A stretch of 64,000 nucleotides of DNA from Desulfobacteraceae bacterium. Its GTDB lineage: Bacteria; Desulfobacterota; Desulfobacteria; Desulfobacterales; Desulfobacteraceae. The position numbers and the translations under genes are program-made. The stretch lies in assembly GCA_022712835.1 (NCBI GenBank), contig JAFLJU010000389.1, positions 14,814 to 78,813 of the forward strand, read 5' to 3'. Shown here one piece after another: positions 1-9,392 of this stretch (positions are counted from its first letter, which is position 1; each line of letters begins with the position of its first letter). The notes below the pieces were generated by a model, which made no database searches, was not told the origin of the DNA, and saw only the letters and a list, made by a program, of their open reading frames with translations.

Positions 1-1230
1 ATTAGTACGTCCAGCACAGATAATATTACCATTAGAGTCAGTAGCTACCTCATTGAACCAATCAATACCAGTATCACCATATACTTTCTTAGCTAGTATA
101 TTAAGGCTAGTATCGAACTTCACTACTAATGCGTCATCACCACCACTACCTTCACTATTAGTATACCCTACACAGATAATATCATCATTAGTATCGGTAG
201 CTACTCCATAGAAGTAGTCAAAAACATAACCACCGTATGATTTCCTAGCTAGTACATTAAGATTACTATCATACTTAACTACTAATGTATCATCATAACC
301 ACTACCTTCACTACGAGTATATCCAGTACAGATAATATTACCATTAGTATCAGTAGTTACTCCACGGAACATATCAATGACAGTTCCACCATATACACTG
401 ATCAATATATCAGTAGGTGCTATGATCGGAATTGATACAGTGATATCCTTAGATACGATATCGGTACCATCATTTACATCTGTAGTAAATATGATCGATG
501 AATCATTAGTATCAAATCCCATATCTACTCTAAATATATTAGGTATATCATCAGGTGAATATATTTCTCTCACGATAGATACATCCACATGATCAGATAC
601 TAACGTAAATGTCAACTCACTTAGCATCAGACTATCATGAAATCCAAACACCTTACAATAATAACGAGTATCATGCAGTAACATATCATCAGCTACTGTT
701 GTAGTCAATGTACTATCAGTATACCATACTAGATCATATATACGTGTTTTAGGTACGATAGTAGCATTACCCAATATATACGCTACCAAGTCATCGAGTG
801 TGTGATTACCAGGTATATACTCACCATTACTAAATGTTACTACAGTATTATCAGGTACACTAGATACGTCTGTAGTGGGTACATCTAATGCATTATGTCT
901 AGTTAGGTTAATATTGTTGATGTCTCCTATATTAGTGAATTCAGCTTGCACATCAGCTAGAGTGACATTACTCACCACATATCTATCACTAGCACTGACT
1001 ACTATCTTATTCTCATTAGCGGCTACTAATGGATCACATATGGTAGTGTTATGATCATAACGTACCCATGCTGGTAATGTATCAAATGTATCATTACCAT
1101 TACCTACTTTGATTAGCTTATTATCTGTATCTATTATGAGGGCATCTTCAGCTACAATGTCAGCTATATCCCATATGGTAGTACTACCTTTCGTGAACTG
1201 TAGTAATGAATCCAATCTCTTTAACGACAT
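1..1230 (-). CDS. Tail-fibre-like protein with C-terminal beta-propeller repeats (partial, C-terminus off window)
   Basis: I translated this from an ATG at 1230, preceded on the minus strand by AAAGAGG; the frame stays open to base 1 (410 codons), so the C-terminus is missing. Residues 1-60 have a short fibre-type start (KRLDSLLQFTKG, then DTDNKLIKVGNG). The middle holds beta-rich segments including DTRYYCKVFGFHD. From about residue 300 it changes into repeats of the form FxGVxTDxNxNIIC(A/V)GxT followed by LVVKxDxxLNxLAKKxYGG, which are SBBP-type propeller blades of about 50 residues. It is clearly paralogous to the plus-strand protein at 42446-44416, which has the same N-terminal head, the same YYC-HD segment and the same repeats. 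It is the last visible gene of a minus-strand operon starting at 6028. Inferred role: tail fibre or receptor-binding virion protein. The repeat call is secure; the function is an inference. Confidence 0.7.
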   Translation of the reverse strand, partial: MSLKRLDSLLQFTKGSTTIWDIADIVAEDALIIDTDNKLIKVGNGNDTFDTLPAWVRYDHNTTICDPLVAANENKIVVSASDRYVVSNVTLADVQAEFTNIGDINNINLTRHNALDVPTTDVSSVPDNTVVTFSNGEYIPGNHTLDDLVAYILGNATIVPKTRIYDLVWYTDSTLTTTVADDMLLHDTRYYCKVFGFHDSLMLSELTFTLVSDHVDVSIVREIYSPDDIPNIFRVDMGFDTNDSSIIFTTDVNDGTDIVSKDITVSIPIIAPTDILISVYGGTVIDMFRGVTTDTNGNIICTGYTRSEGSGYDDTLVVKYDSNLNVLARKSYGGYVFDYFYGVATDTNDDIICVGYTNSEGSGGDDALVVKFDTSLNILAKKVYGDTGIDWFNEVATDSNGNIICAGRTN

Positions 1231-1310
1231 ATGTGTTACCTCTTTACTAGTTATATTGATCACTATACTCATCTATAGATCAGATAGTACATCAAGTAGT
1301 ATCTGATGTG

Positions 1311-2351
1311 TTATATCACCAAGTACCGATATACATCTAAGTTAGTAGTAGATATATCAGTATATGCATGATGCTCATCAGATACTGCTGATGACATTCT
1401 ATGTTTATTATCCACTATAGTCAGTGACATGAGTTCTTTAGTACTACGATCCACGCATATATGATTGATATGTTTCGTAGCATCATCATTCATATATGTT
1501 GAAACATTACTCATCATCTCTACTAGGGTTTCTTGCAAGTAGTAGATATTATTACAATCTAATATGATCACATATGTATCTGGATCAGATATGAGTTCAT
1601 CTTTAGTATACCCAATGAATGTAGGGATATTCACTATACTGTCAGATATTACTAATTGACCAGATGTCCTATCATACGTATATGCACGATCATCCATATA
1701 AAATAACTTACCTTGCACTACAAGCATGATAGTAGCATGTAGTGGTAATGTATAACTAGCTAGATCAGATAATCTACTCAGTGTCACATTATCAACTGCA
1801 CCGAATAGTAGAAACTCAACATGTTCTGATCTACTAAGGTAACCACTATCTGGTAAATATATAGCCTCATCTGTCCATAGGCAGAACCTTAACTTATTAT
1901 CTAATATGGGTATCATCTTATCTAAATTATACCCATCACTTGCTATTCTCAAATCCATGTAACTAGGATGATCAAAGTAAGGAGAGACTTCATCAGTGAG
2001 TATATTAAACACATCGATAGTGAGAGTCCCTGGGACATCTGAGAAATTAAGAGTTCTCAGATACCTATTAAAACCATATACTGGATCATGATATGTAAAT
2101 ATCATCTCAGGAGTGATAAACCCACTGAGTAGAGTCTTAATTGTAGTATCTATAGGGATATTATAATCAGTACTCAACTTACCTATATCAACTGAATATT
2201 CATTATCACCTATAATAGTAACTCTCATAATAAATACAGTATTGATACTAGTGTTATATTTAAGTAACTCATCAGCTAATACTAATGTATCATCTGTCGT
2301 AGTAATGTATTCATTACCAGTAAATATTGTGAGATTTATAAAGGATAGCAT
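1311..2351 (-). CDS. Hypothetical protein, structural-operon member
   Basis: This is a 346-residue acidic protein that I do not recognise. It starts MLSFINLTIFTG with GGTG a few bases upstream, and lies 15 bases after the 869-residue gene and about 80 bases before the fibre-like gene, all on the minus strand, so co-transcription is likely. The sequence is rich in Thr, Asp, Tyr and Ile in alternating patterns typical of beta-structured virion proteins. No signal peptide, membrane segment or enzyme motif is visible. Its place beside the fibre gene suggests a tail or baseplate accessory role, but that rests on context only. Confidence 0.55.
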   Translation of the reverse strand: MLSFINLTIFTGNEYITTTDDTLVLADELLKYNTSINTVFIMRVTIIGDNEYSVDIGKLSTDYNIPIDTTIKTLLSGFITPEMIFTYHDPVYGFNRYLRTLNFSDVPGTLTIDVFNILTDEVSPYFDHPSYMDLRIASDGYNLDKMIPILDNKLRFCLWTDEAIYLPDSGYLSRSEHVEFLLFGAVDNVTLSRLSDLASYTLPLHATIMLVVQGKLFYMDDRAYTYDRTSGQLVISDSIVNIPTFIGYTKDELISDPDTYVIILDCNNIYYLQETLVEMMSNVSTYMNDDATKHINHICVDRSTKELMSLTIVDNKHRMSSAVSDEHHAYTDISTTNLDVYRYLVI

Positions 2352-2366
2352 ATATTCACCATGTCT

Positions 2367-4976
2367 CTAAAATTGTGTATAGACGATCATACCGTCATTG
2401 ACTACATCATTACCTAGTACGATATGTATCAATCTATTAATGAATAGATGCTTGTTATGATCATCAGTAGTAAGGTTAGCTAGATATGTTGGATATAGAT
2501 CTACATATCTTAGATCTATCCTACTATCAGTGAATATGGTATCATATACTTTAAGATACTCATAGCTATCTACTTGACTCATGATAGCATCGTCATTATT
2601 AACATAAGCTACTACTAATGTATCATCTAGGATATCTAGTATGATCTTATTTAAGTAAGTACTGTAGATCTTATTCACATAAGGGATCACTAATATATCT
2701 GGTACATCTGGTACATATGAGAAATGCTCTGTGATACTATCCTTATGTTCAGTATATGTAGGTAATTCATTGAATGTGTAATCATTTTTGATATCGTTAG
2801 ATATTGATACATTCATACAGAATATATCACCATTATTACAAGCACTACTAGCTATTTCATAACGATCAGTGAGTTCTACTATAGCACTAGGTGATATACG
2901 ATTACCATTGATATAGCAGCTACTGATACCTGGTTTCCAGATATCATTACCAATACTGATAGGTATAGTCTCATCTACCACATAACCTATAGATACTTGA
3001 TCCATATACTTATTCGTCCTCACTATCTCAACATTATTACCATTAGTATCATCTAAATATTTTAAGTTCTGTATCACTATCTGGTATCCAAATAAGGTAC
3101 CATTTGAATTAAGTATCTGCTTGTTATAATCTATACCCTCTACTAGATACTTACCATTAAGATATACTTCATAAGTACTATCACTTAATATGGGTATAAG
3201 CACATTATTATCACTGATAGCCATGGTAGTAAGGATGATACTTATAGTAGTACCAGTACTGATATCTATATCTAGATACTCAGTCGTTCCTGTAGTACCA
3301 GTACAACTAGTAATAAAATGTCTACCATATGCACCAGATGTGAATAATAATGAATAAGTATCATCATCCTCAGTCACTGAAAAGAAGATACCATTAACAA
3401 TATCTAATATATCATAACCTGGACCGATATCACCAGATGCTCCTGGATATACTACTGAATCATCTACCATATATAAACTAACACCTTTAGGTATCACCCA
3501 TAATCTATCATCAGCTTCAGGTATAAATATATCAGAACATAATACCTCTGCCAGTAGTAATGTATAATGTAACTCAGAATGTATACCTGCATGTAGTAAG
3601 TTATCAAATAGTACATTTATAGTAGAACCACTACGTTCCAATGTGTATGTGCTACGCAATATCTTTTTCCCACCCAGATATAGTTGGATATCTAGTTCAG
3701 TATCTTCCCAATATACAGGTACATTCACAGATATATTAGTTATATTACTCATAGGGACTATATCGATACTACCATTATGACTACATACTAGATCTATGAA
3801 ATTATGATACCCTAATATCTCAATGTACTTAGTCATATTCACTTCATTATATTCGATAGGTAATGAATCTACCAGATATTTACTATATGCACTTTGCTCT
3901 ATTTCATTAGCTGTCCATTTAGGTACATCTGGAACTAGCTCATCAGTTAAAGCATCTAAGATAAAATCATCATCATTCATGTATAACTTCTTCTCAAATA
4001 TACCATTATCTATTACTGGATTCAACTTACTATAATCACATACTTGGATTAATAATTCACCTTGCGTGATACCTAGTAGATCATATGCAGCATCTATCAA
4101 ATATGAACTAACACTAAAGCTATTATGAGTCAACTGTGATACGCTATGTTCAGCTACAAATGGTACTATCACACCTCTCCCATCATATCCTCTCACTACT
4201 ACACTGATAGTATCATATGAATATACTCGACCTAATGATAGATCACTCGGTATCAGTATCAGGTCTTTATATAAGTTCTCAGCAGTACTTAGATAAGTAT
4301 CTCTATCATTCAGATCCTTAGTATATGTAAATACGATATGCTCATCTATGTATACTTCTATCATCTTAGTATCTAGATTAGGTATACCGTTGATAGCTCC
4401 TTTAGTATAATTATACCCATCGATATATATCGACATAGCATTCTCATCAGATGATATTATCTTATTATATACAGCACTAAAGTTATCTACTACCCCAGGT
4501 ATATGGTAACTTACAGACTTATCATCTACAGTATCAGTATCAGTATTGACTATCAGATAAGGAGATATATTAGTACAAGCTAGTTTACTAAATACATTAG
4601 TACGTATAACTATGATAGTCTTATCACCTATCTGCTTACACATCACTAATTTCTTAGGTATCATGACATTATCATTAGTGATAAGATCAAAGTTCACATT
4701 GTAATCATTCAGAACAGTAGCTAAATCCATCCACTCATCAGCAAACTCTACTAGATTACTGATATGTAACTTACTACAAATATATACATAATAAGGTACC
4801 GACGGTTCAGGCATATCTGTCTGGATGACATTATTAAGTAAATGACTTATGACACGATTACCGAAGTTGAGAGGTACTAATTTTATATTATTCTTTAATA
4901 CGATACTCGATTCATTGAATATCGTATGAAATATTGACTGACCAGTATATTTGAAGATGATCGCTTTCTTATCCAT
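2367..4976 (-). CDS. Large virion-structural-type protein, unknown
   Basis: This 869-residue protein starts MDKKAIIFKYTG, with a GAGGT site about 11 bases upstream. It is beta-rich and Asp/Tyr/Ser/Ile-rich throughout. Short motifs of the form YxNGxxLVEGxDYN (near residue 620) and YINGNRISPSAI (near residue 700) recur, as seen in long phage tail or baseplate appendage proteins with repeated beta domains. No catalytic motif, coiled coil or membrane segment was seen. It sits between the 343-residue and 346-residue genes with gaps of 15-20 bases, so the four genes from 6028 leftwards form an operon that ends in a fibre protein. A baseplate or fibre-connector role is an inference from size, composition and neighbours. 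Confidence 0.55.
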   Translation of the reverse strand: MDKKAIIFKYTGQSIFHTIFNESSIVLKNNIKLVPLNFGNRVISHLLNNVIQTDMPEPSVPYYVYICSKLHISNLVEFADEWMDLATVLNDYNVNFDLITNDNVMIPKKLVMCKQIGDKTIIVIRTNVFSKLACTNISPYLIVNTDTDTVDDKSVSYHIPGVVDNFSAVYNKIISSDENAMSIYIDGYNYTKGAINGIPNLDTKMIEVYIDEHIVFTYTKDLNDRDTYLSTAENLYKDLILIPSDLSLGRVYSYDTISVVVRGYDGRGVIVPFVAEHSVSQLTHNSFSVSSYLIDAAYDLLGITQGELLIQVCDYSKLNPVIDNGIFEKKLYMNDDDFILDALTDELVPDVPKWTANEIEQSAYSKYLVDSLPIEYNEVNMTKYIEILGYHNFIDLVCSHNGSIDIVPMSNITNISVNVPVYWEDTELDIQLYLGGKKILRSTYTLERSGSTINVLFDNLLHAGIHSELHYTLLLAEVLCSDIFIPEADDRLWVIPKGVSLYMVDDSVVYPGASGDIGPGYDILDIVNGIFFSVTEDDDTYSLLFTSGAYGRHFITSCTGTTGTTEYLDIDISTGTTISIILTTMAISDNNVLIPILSDSTYEVYLNGKYLVEGIDYNKQILNSNGTLFGYQIVIQNLKYLDDTNGNNVEIVRTNKYMDQVSIGYVVDETIPISIGNDIWKPGISSCYINGNRISPSAIVELTDRYEIASSACNNGDIFCMNVSISNDIKNDYTFNELPTYTEHKDSITEHFSYVPDVPDILVIPYVNKIYSTYLNKIILDILDDTLVVAYVNNDDAIMSQVDSYEYLKVYDTIFTDSRIDLRYVDLYPTYLANLTTDDHNKHLFINRLIHIVLGNDVVNDGMIVYTQF

Positions 4977-4996
4977 ATGAACTGTACCTCTATAAT

Positions 4997-6028
4997 TTAC
5001 ACTAAAGCGTGTATGAATGATTTAGTCCGTAATATCTCAGCAGTAAATGTCTGGATATCTTTATTCAACTGCATGTTCTTAAGTAAGTATAATAAGCTAG
5101 ATTTAGATCCACTAATAGCTTCCAATAACCCTATGACAAAATAAGGAGGATATTCTAAACTCAGTAAGCTCATCAAGTTGTTAGACAGTAAGTTAGCATT
5201 CATTGAAAAGAAAGTAGACAAAGTAAATCCATCCATTCTAGATGGTCCTAACTCTATCATGACTTCCACTACATCACTCAGTGAGAATGTATCTCCTTTA
5301 TATTTACTATCTATGTGATTTAGTATAGTCTTGATATCTACATTCCTCGTTAGGAAGTCCATCTTATACATGATAGGATTTATGATATCCTTACTAGTAG
5401 TACATCTGTTAGTAAAATGTACTGCTAATATAGTAGCTATAATACTCTGCTCAGGTACAGTAAGATTATATACTGAACTAATCTTACCCCCTATAGCGAG
5501 ACTATAAAATTTAGTAATCAAGTATATCAGGTTAGTACTTAACCACTGATTATCAAATTGATAATATGACCTAGTAAGTAAGTTCCTAATTATCCTTACT
5601 TGGAAGCCAGTGAGGTCTTTTATCTTACCAGTCTTCCTATTAATGTATGGAGTGATATCTACTAATATCTTATCTCTGTAGTTAGTCATACTCGATATCA
5701 CTGAGTAACTATTTTTATCAGTAGTCTGTAATGCTAATACGTCTATATCTAACCATGATATGAGAAACCATGATGGTATCTTTGATATACTATTCAAATC
5801 TAATAGAGTGAATATATCAGATAATTTATCTTCTGCTACAGCTTGATGATATAACTCACCTATGATAGTTTTAACGATAGTGTCCTGAGTATTGAGTAAC
5901 TTATATTCCACCTCTTTAGGTAATACTATATCGTCCACATGATCTATTAGAAACTTACTAGCATTTTTAGCATAATTTGATATGTTACTATTTCTACCCA
6001 AGGTTGTCTGATCTATACTAATTTTCAT
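4997..6028 (-). CDS. Hypothetical protein, first gene of the fibre operon
   Basis: This 343-residue protein starts MKISIDQTTLG and is not recognised. Unlike its downstream neighbours it is mainly helical-looking (Leu/Ile/Lys/Ser-rich, for example near residues 160-240 and 270-340) and has no clear motif or membrane span. It is the promoter-proximal gene of a minus-strand operon continuing through 2367-4976, 1311-2351 and the fibre gene, and it diverges from the tail sheath gene at 6326. A tail or baseplate assembly role is possible from context. Confidence 0.5.
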   Translation of the reverse strand: MKISIDQTTLGRNSNISNYAKNASKFLIDHVDDIVLPKEVEYKLLNTQDTIVKTIIGELYHQAVAEDKLSDIFTLLDLNSISKIPSWFLISWLDIDVLALQTTDKNSYSVISSMTNYRDKILVDITPYINRKTGKIKDLTGFQVRIIRNLLTRSYYQFDNQWLSTNLIYLITKFYSLAIGGKISSVYNLTVPEQSIIATILAVHFTNRCTTSKDIINPIMYKMDFLTRNVDIKTILNHIDSKYKGDTFSLSDVVEVMIELGPSRMDGFTLSTFFSMNANLLSNNLMSLLSLEYPPYFVIGLLEAISGSKSSLLYLLKNMQLNKDIQTFTAEILRTKSFIHALV

Positions 6029-6325
6029 TTATACACCTGATAAGTTTGATTACGATATTTCAACCGTATTTGATAATATGTAAGATCATCTATAATAGAG
6101 ATTCTCATATTATCGCAATGTACATCGAGTAATACTTGTTGTACTACATGATCTAGTATGTATAATAACCATGAATTAAAACTGTAAGTATAGCTGAGTT
6201 GACCATGTATAGTAGTTAGATTTTAACATATCTACTGAAGTCTGATAAAATCTTAGAGACTAATTTTAAGCATATAAGCTCGATGTTGATATCTAATAAT
6301 AATAACTTTTTAATTGGAGTGTCCC
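6029..6325. promoter_or_regulatory. Divergent intergenic region between fibre operon and tail sheath
   Basis: About 300 noncoding bases separate divergently transcribed genes, so promoters for both directions should lie here. The only structure I see is an imperfect repeat around 6120-6150 (GTACATCGAG then TTGTTGTAC) that loosely resembles the 5'-UTR hairpins found elsewhere in the window. No copy of the TATATTAC-type promoter motif was found. The sheath gene has a clear GGAG site at 6316-6319. Confidence 0.35.
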
Positions 6326-8323
6326 ATGTCTAAATTCTATTCATTTCCACATTATGACATTAATGTAAAAGACGAATCAATGCGATTTCCGCTGATCGTT
6401 GAACAACTAGCTCTACATCGACCTATCTTTTTTACTATGTGTGAAAAGGGTATTCCTGGTATACCTCAGTATGGTAGTTATGATGAATTAGTAGATGTCT
6501 ATGGTAAAGGTACCTTTGACATGTTCAGTAAATTCTATAAACATCCTACTCTCTTTCTTGAGAAGAACCTTCAGTATAATAAAGCTTTCGTAGTACGACT
6601 TGCAGATGGAACTGCTACATCAGCATCTTCAGTACTCGAATGCAGTATCCATGAACAAGGACTCATCCAGTATGAGAAAGATGTAGATGGTTTTCGTGTA
6701 ACAGATGTCAATGGTGACTTTGTACCATTACTCGATGGTAGTAGTGATCCAATCATAGAGCCTGGTACAGTAATCAAATGGACAACTCGTGAATTAGCTA
6801 CAAACGAAGATCCAGCTAATATCGTACAAGTTACTAGTACAATCCCTGATCCACACGGCGGTAGTGCACTTTCAGTAACTACATATCCAGTAATAGTATT
6901 TCCTACTTCATCACCTGGTAGTTATGGTAATGGTACAGGATTTAAACTCAGTTGGGATGCATCTTCTGATGCAGGTACAGCTGCTGATATGGATGCTCTC
7001 ATTTATAGTATCGCTGGTGTAGATACTCCATGGGGAATTGATACTCCACAGGCTGTACGTAATAAATATCTTGATGTGAGCTCAGAATTTACCTTCAAAG
7101 AAGATACTACTGATACTTCTACTATGAGACGATTCTTTCTTGACGAAGTAGTAGATAATGATTGGAATGATGGTGCTCTACCATGGAATGTAGTTTCATA
7201 TCCTGCTAATATTCAAACGATCTCTGAACTAGCTCTCAGTCTTGAAGATACTACCGAATACCCTGAACTCACTTCAGAGTGGATGGTCAATGTCATCACT
7301 GGTAAGACTCTTACATCTCAACACTATGATCATATCGCAGTGGATACTATCAGTACTGGTTCAGTACTCCTTGATAGTAATGTGATCCAGTTCTTAGAAG
7401 GTGGTGATGATGGAGATACTACTGATGCTACATTAGAATCATTGACTCGTGAATGGTTACTTGGTAATGTCTTCCCTGACATTATGGACCAGATGAGATA
7501 TCCCATTACACATCTGTATGATTCAGGTTATGAGGCAGCTACTAAAGAATCTATGATAGATTTCTTAGCTATCCGTGATGATGTCAAAATCATGTTATCA
7601 ACACAGTCTGTATATGATTCACCTAATAATAAATCAGAAGATAACTCTATGGGAAGCTATCTCAGATCCCGTGCATTACTTCACCCAGAATCATTTATAT
7701 ATGGTACTCAAGCTTGTCGTGCTACTATTTTCCAACAGTGCGGTAGACTCAATGAGACTTCACCGTATAACACATTAGTACCAGCATTAATTGATTGTAT
7801 GATGAAGAAAGGTCTGTGGCAAGGTTCGATCTACATGAAAGGTAAACCTAAAGGATTACCTAAATCAGCAGTAACTGTAATCAAAGATATCAACTGGTTC
7901 CCAGTACAGCCTGACTTTAAACAACTATCATGGGATAGTGCCCTTAACTACATGCAGTATTACGACATGACTTCTGTACATTATGCTGATGTCATTTCCG
8001 TATACCCACATCAGACTAGTTTACTCTCTGATGATATCTTTACAGATATGCTCGTATATTTGAAACATCTAGTACATTTTCAATGGGCTAAATTTGCAGG
8101 AGTAGATGATCCTATCAATCAATTGATCGGTGATATTCGTGATTCTGTATCTAAAGATATCTATGCTAAGTTTGGTAATTTCTTACGAGCTGAAGTCAAC
8201 CCATATCAGACTGATCTGGATAAAGAACTTGGATATGCGCTTACAGTAGAAATTGCCGTATACGGAACTGTACCTAATCGTGTATGGAATGTAATCATTC
8301 CTGTTAGACGAGAAGTAGCTTAA
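6326..8323 (+). CDS. Contractile tail sheath protein
   Basis: This 665-residue protein starts MSKFYSFPHYD; the ATG at 6326 is chosen because GGAG lies 6 bases upstream, while a TTG at 6314 would overlap that site. It resembles phiKZ-type sheath subunits in length and organisation: an N-terminal domain that polymerises (residues 1-100), a variable beta-rich insertion domain (about 100-330), and a C-terminal sheath domain with GDIRDSVSKDIYAKFGNF near residue 600 and a final beta arm ending VWNVIIPVRREVA. It is followed 31 bases later by the tube gene, the usual sheath-tube order in myophages. The codon choice is visibly less TA-biased than in neighbouring genes, as expected for a highly expressed structural gene. 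Role: it surrounds the tail tube and contracts to drive injection. Confidence 0.85.
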   Translation: MSKFYSFPHYDINVKDESMRFPLIVEQLALHRPIFFTMCEKGIPGIPQYGSYDELVDVYGKGTFDMFSKFYKHPTLFLEKNLQYNKAFVVRLADGTATSASSVLECSIHEQGLIQYEKDVDGFRVTDVNGDFVPLLDGSSDPIIEPGTVIKWTTRELATNEDPANIVQVTSTIPDPHGGSALSVTTYPVIVFPTSSPGSYGNGTGFKLSWDASSDAGTAADMDALIYSIAGVDTPWGIDTPQAVRNKYLDVSSEFTFKEDTTDTSTMRRFFLDEVVDNDWNDGALPWNVVSYPANIQTISELALSLEDTTEYPELTSEWMVNVITGKTLTSQHYDHIAVDTISTGSVLLDSNVIQFLEGGDDGDTTDATLESLTREWLLGNVFPDIMDQMRYPITHLYDSGYEAATKESMIDFLAIRDDVKIMLSTQSVYDSPNNKSEDNSMGSYLRSRALLHPESFIYGTQACRATIFQQCGRLNETSPYNTLVPALIDCMMKKGLWQGSIYMKGKPKGLPKSAVTVIKDINWFPVQPDFKQLSWDSALNYMQYYDMTSVHYADVISVYPHQTSLLSDDIFTDMLVYLKHLVHFQWAKFAGVDDPINQLIGDIRDSVSKDIYAKFGNFLRAEVNPYQTDLDKELGYALTVEIAVYGTVPNRVWNVIIPVRREVA

Positions 8324-8354
8324 CTATCAATCATAATACGAAAAGGATAATATC

Positions 8355-9212
8355 ATGACAGTTCTACAAGATGCATTATTAAATAATGTTGAGCATATAA
8401 CAGCATCTGGCAACGGTACCCTCAATAACATCGAAATTGGTGGTCAATTAGGTGTCAGTGCTCATTTGCCAGCGATCGATGCTTCAACTCCATTAGTATT
8501 CCCTCCAGCTATTCCAGTAATCACTCATATTCCCACTATGTTTAAAAAGATACCTAAGATGCCTGGTATCCTTAAAGCATTAGTTGAGCGACATGCTAAA
8601 ACTATTACAGGAATCGATTTCGGTTATGAACTGGAAGAAGGAGCTGGATATACATTAGCTGATGGACAAGAAGTAAAGGTACCTACTAAGAATAAACGAA
8701 CAGCTATCTCACCTAACATGACATTCCCAGAGATCCAGGGTAATCTCGTATGGAACTTCTTTAAAACATGGATGTCACTTATCAATCATCCTGATAGTCA
8801 CTTTAGTAAATTAGCATCTATGAGTCCAAGTGAAGATATGGACCCATTTGTATATTCATTCTTCTGCATGGATGTACTATTTATTCAGTTTGATAATACG
8901 ATGCTCCCTGAGAACATAATTGATTCTATATTTGTAACTACCATGTGGCCTAAGACTACAGGTACATTAGGAATCAAGCGTGAAATCGGTTCTATCGATG
9001 TACCTGAACGTAGTGTTGATTTTAATGGTATAGTTAGTCATGATAAGAATACATATGCAGCTGGTAAAGCTATAGCTAATGTGCTCCAGTTACATAGAGC
9101 TAATCACGATATGACTGTACCCATCGCTGAGAGTATCGAAGAAGGAGCACTTGATCACGGTACTCATAAAGAGATACAGGAAATAATGGATACATTTATA
9201 CCAACTCCATAA
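8355..9212 (+). CDS. Tail tube protein
   Basis: This 285-residue protein follows the sheath gene directly, with an AAAGGA site before its ATG. Its length and position match the tube subunit of phiKZ-type myophages. The N-terminus contains a PAIDASTPLVFPPAIPVITH segment, the centre GNLVWNFFKTWMSLI and the conserved-looking SPSEDMDPFVYSFFCMDV, and the C-terminal half IDSIFVTTMWPKTTG. It should form the inner conduit of the tail inside the sheath. The call relies on gene order and overall resemblance rather than on a single motif. A strong hairpin terminator follows at 9236-9280. Confidence 0.75.
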   Translation: MTVLQDALLNNVEHITASGNGTLNNIEIGGQLGVSAHLPAIDASTPLVFPPAIPVITHIPTMFKKIPKMPGILKALVERHAKTITGIDFGYELEEGAGYTLADGQEVKVPTKNKRTAISPNMTFPEIQGNLVWNFFKTWMSLINHPDSHFSKLASMSPSEDMDPFVYSFFCMDVLFIQFDNTMLPENIIDSIFVTTMWPKTTGTLGIKREIGSIDVPERSVDFNGIVSHDKNTYAAGKAIANVLQLHRANHDMTVPIAESIEEGALDHGTHKEIQEIMDTFIPTP

Positions 9213-9235
9213 GTAAGAATACATATACACCATAT

Positions 9236-9280
9236 CCTCCATAGCATACTTATGAGGTATGCTATGGAGGTATTTTATGT
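9236..9280 (+). terminator. Hairpin terminator after sheath/tube operon
   Basis: A perfect 13-bp inverted repeat (CCTCCATAGCATA and its complement, 9-base loop) is followed by TATTTTATG. The stem core CCATAGCATA is reused in terminators at 14951, 18637, 34429 and 62564. Confidence 0.75.
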
Positions 9281-9316
9281 CAGTTTGATAATACTACGTT
9301 TTCAGCTACTATAGAA

Positions 9317-9372
9317 CCGTACGTAGTGAATCCAAATATAGCTAAATATGACCTTCACGTAGGGATATACAG
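9317..9372 (+). repeat. Copy 1 of conserved noncoding element with GGGATA hairpin
   Basis: Contains GTACGTAGTGAATCCAAATA, then AAATATGACCTTCACGTA followed by GGGATATAC. The same block recurs at 22781-22836 and 62740-62793 and in part at 44690-44715. It lies between the tube terminator and the end of the convergent portal gene and is followed by CATTTTTAA. No ORF uses it. It could be a small RNA or a cis element. Confidence 0.6.
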
Positions 9373-9392
9373 TAACTCATTTTTAATCAATA

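Noticed and set aside
377..592. 71-codon plus-strand ORF
   Set aside because: Antisense to the partial fibre gene, which covers 1-1230 with an intact frame and clear propeller repeats.
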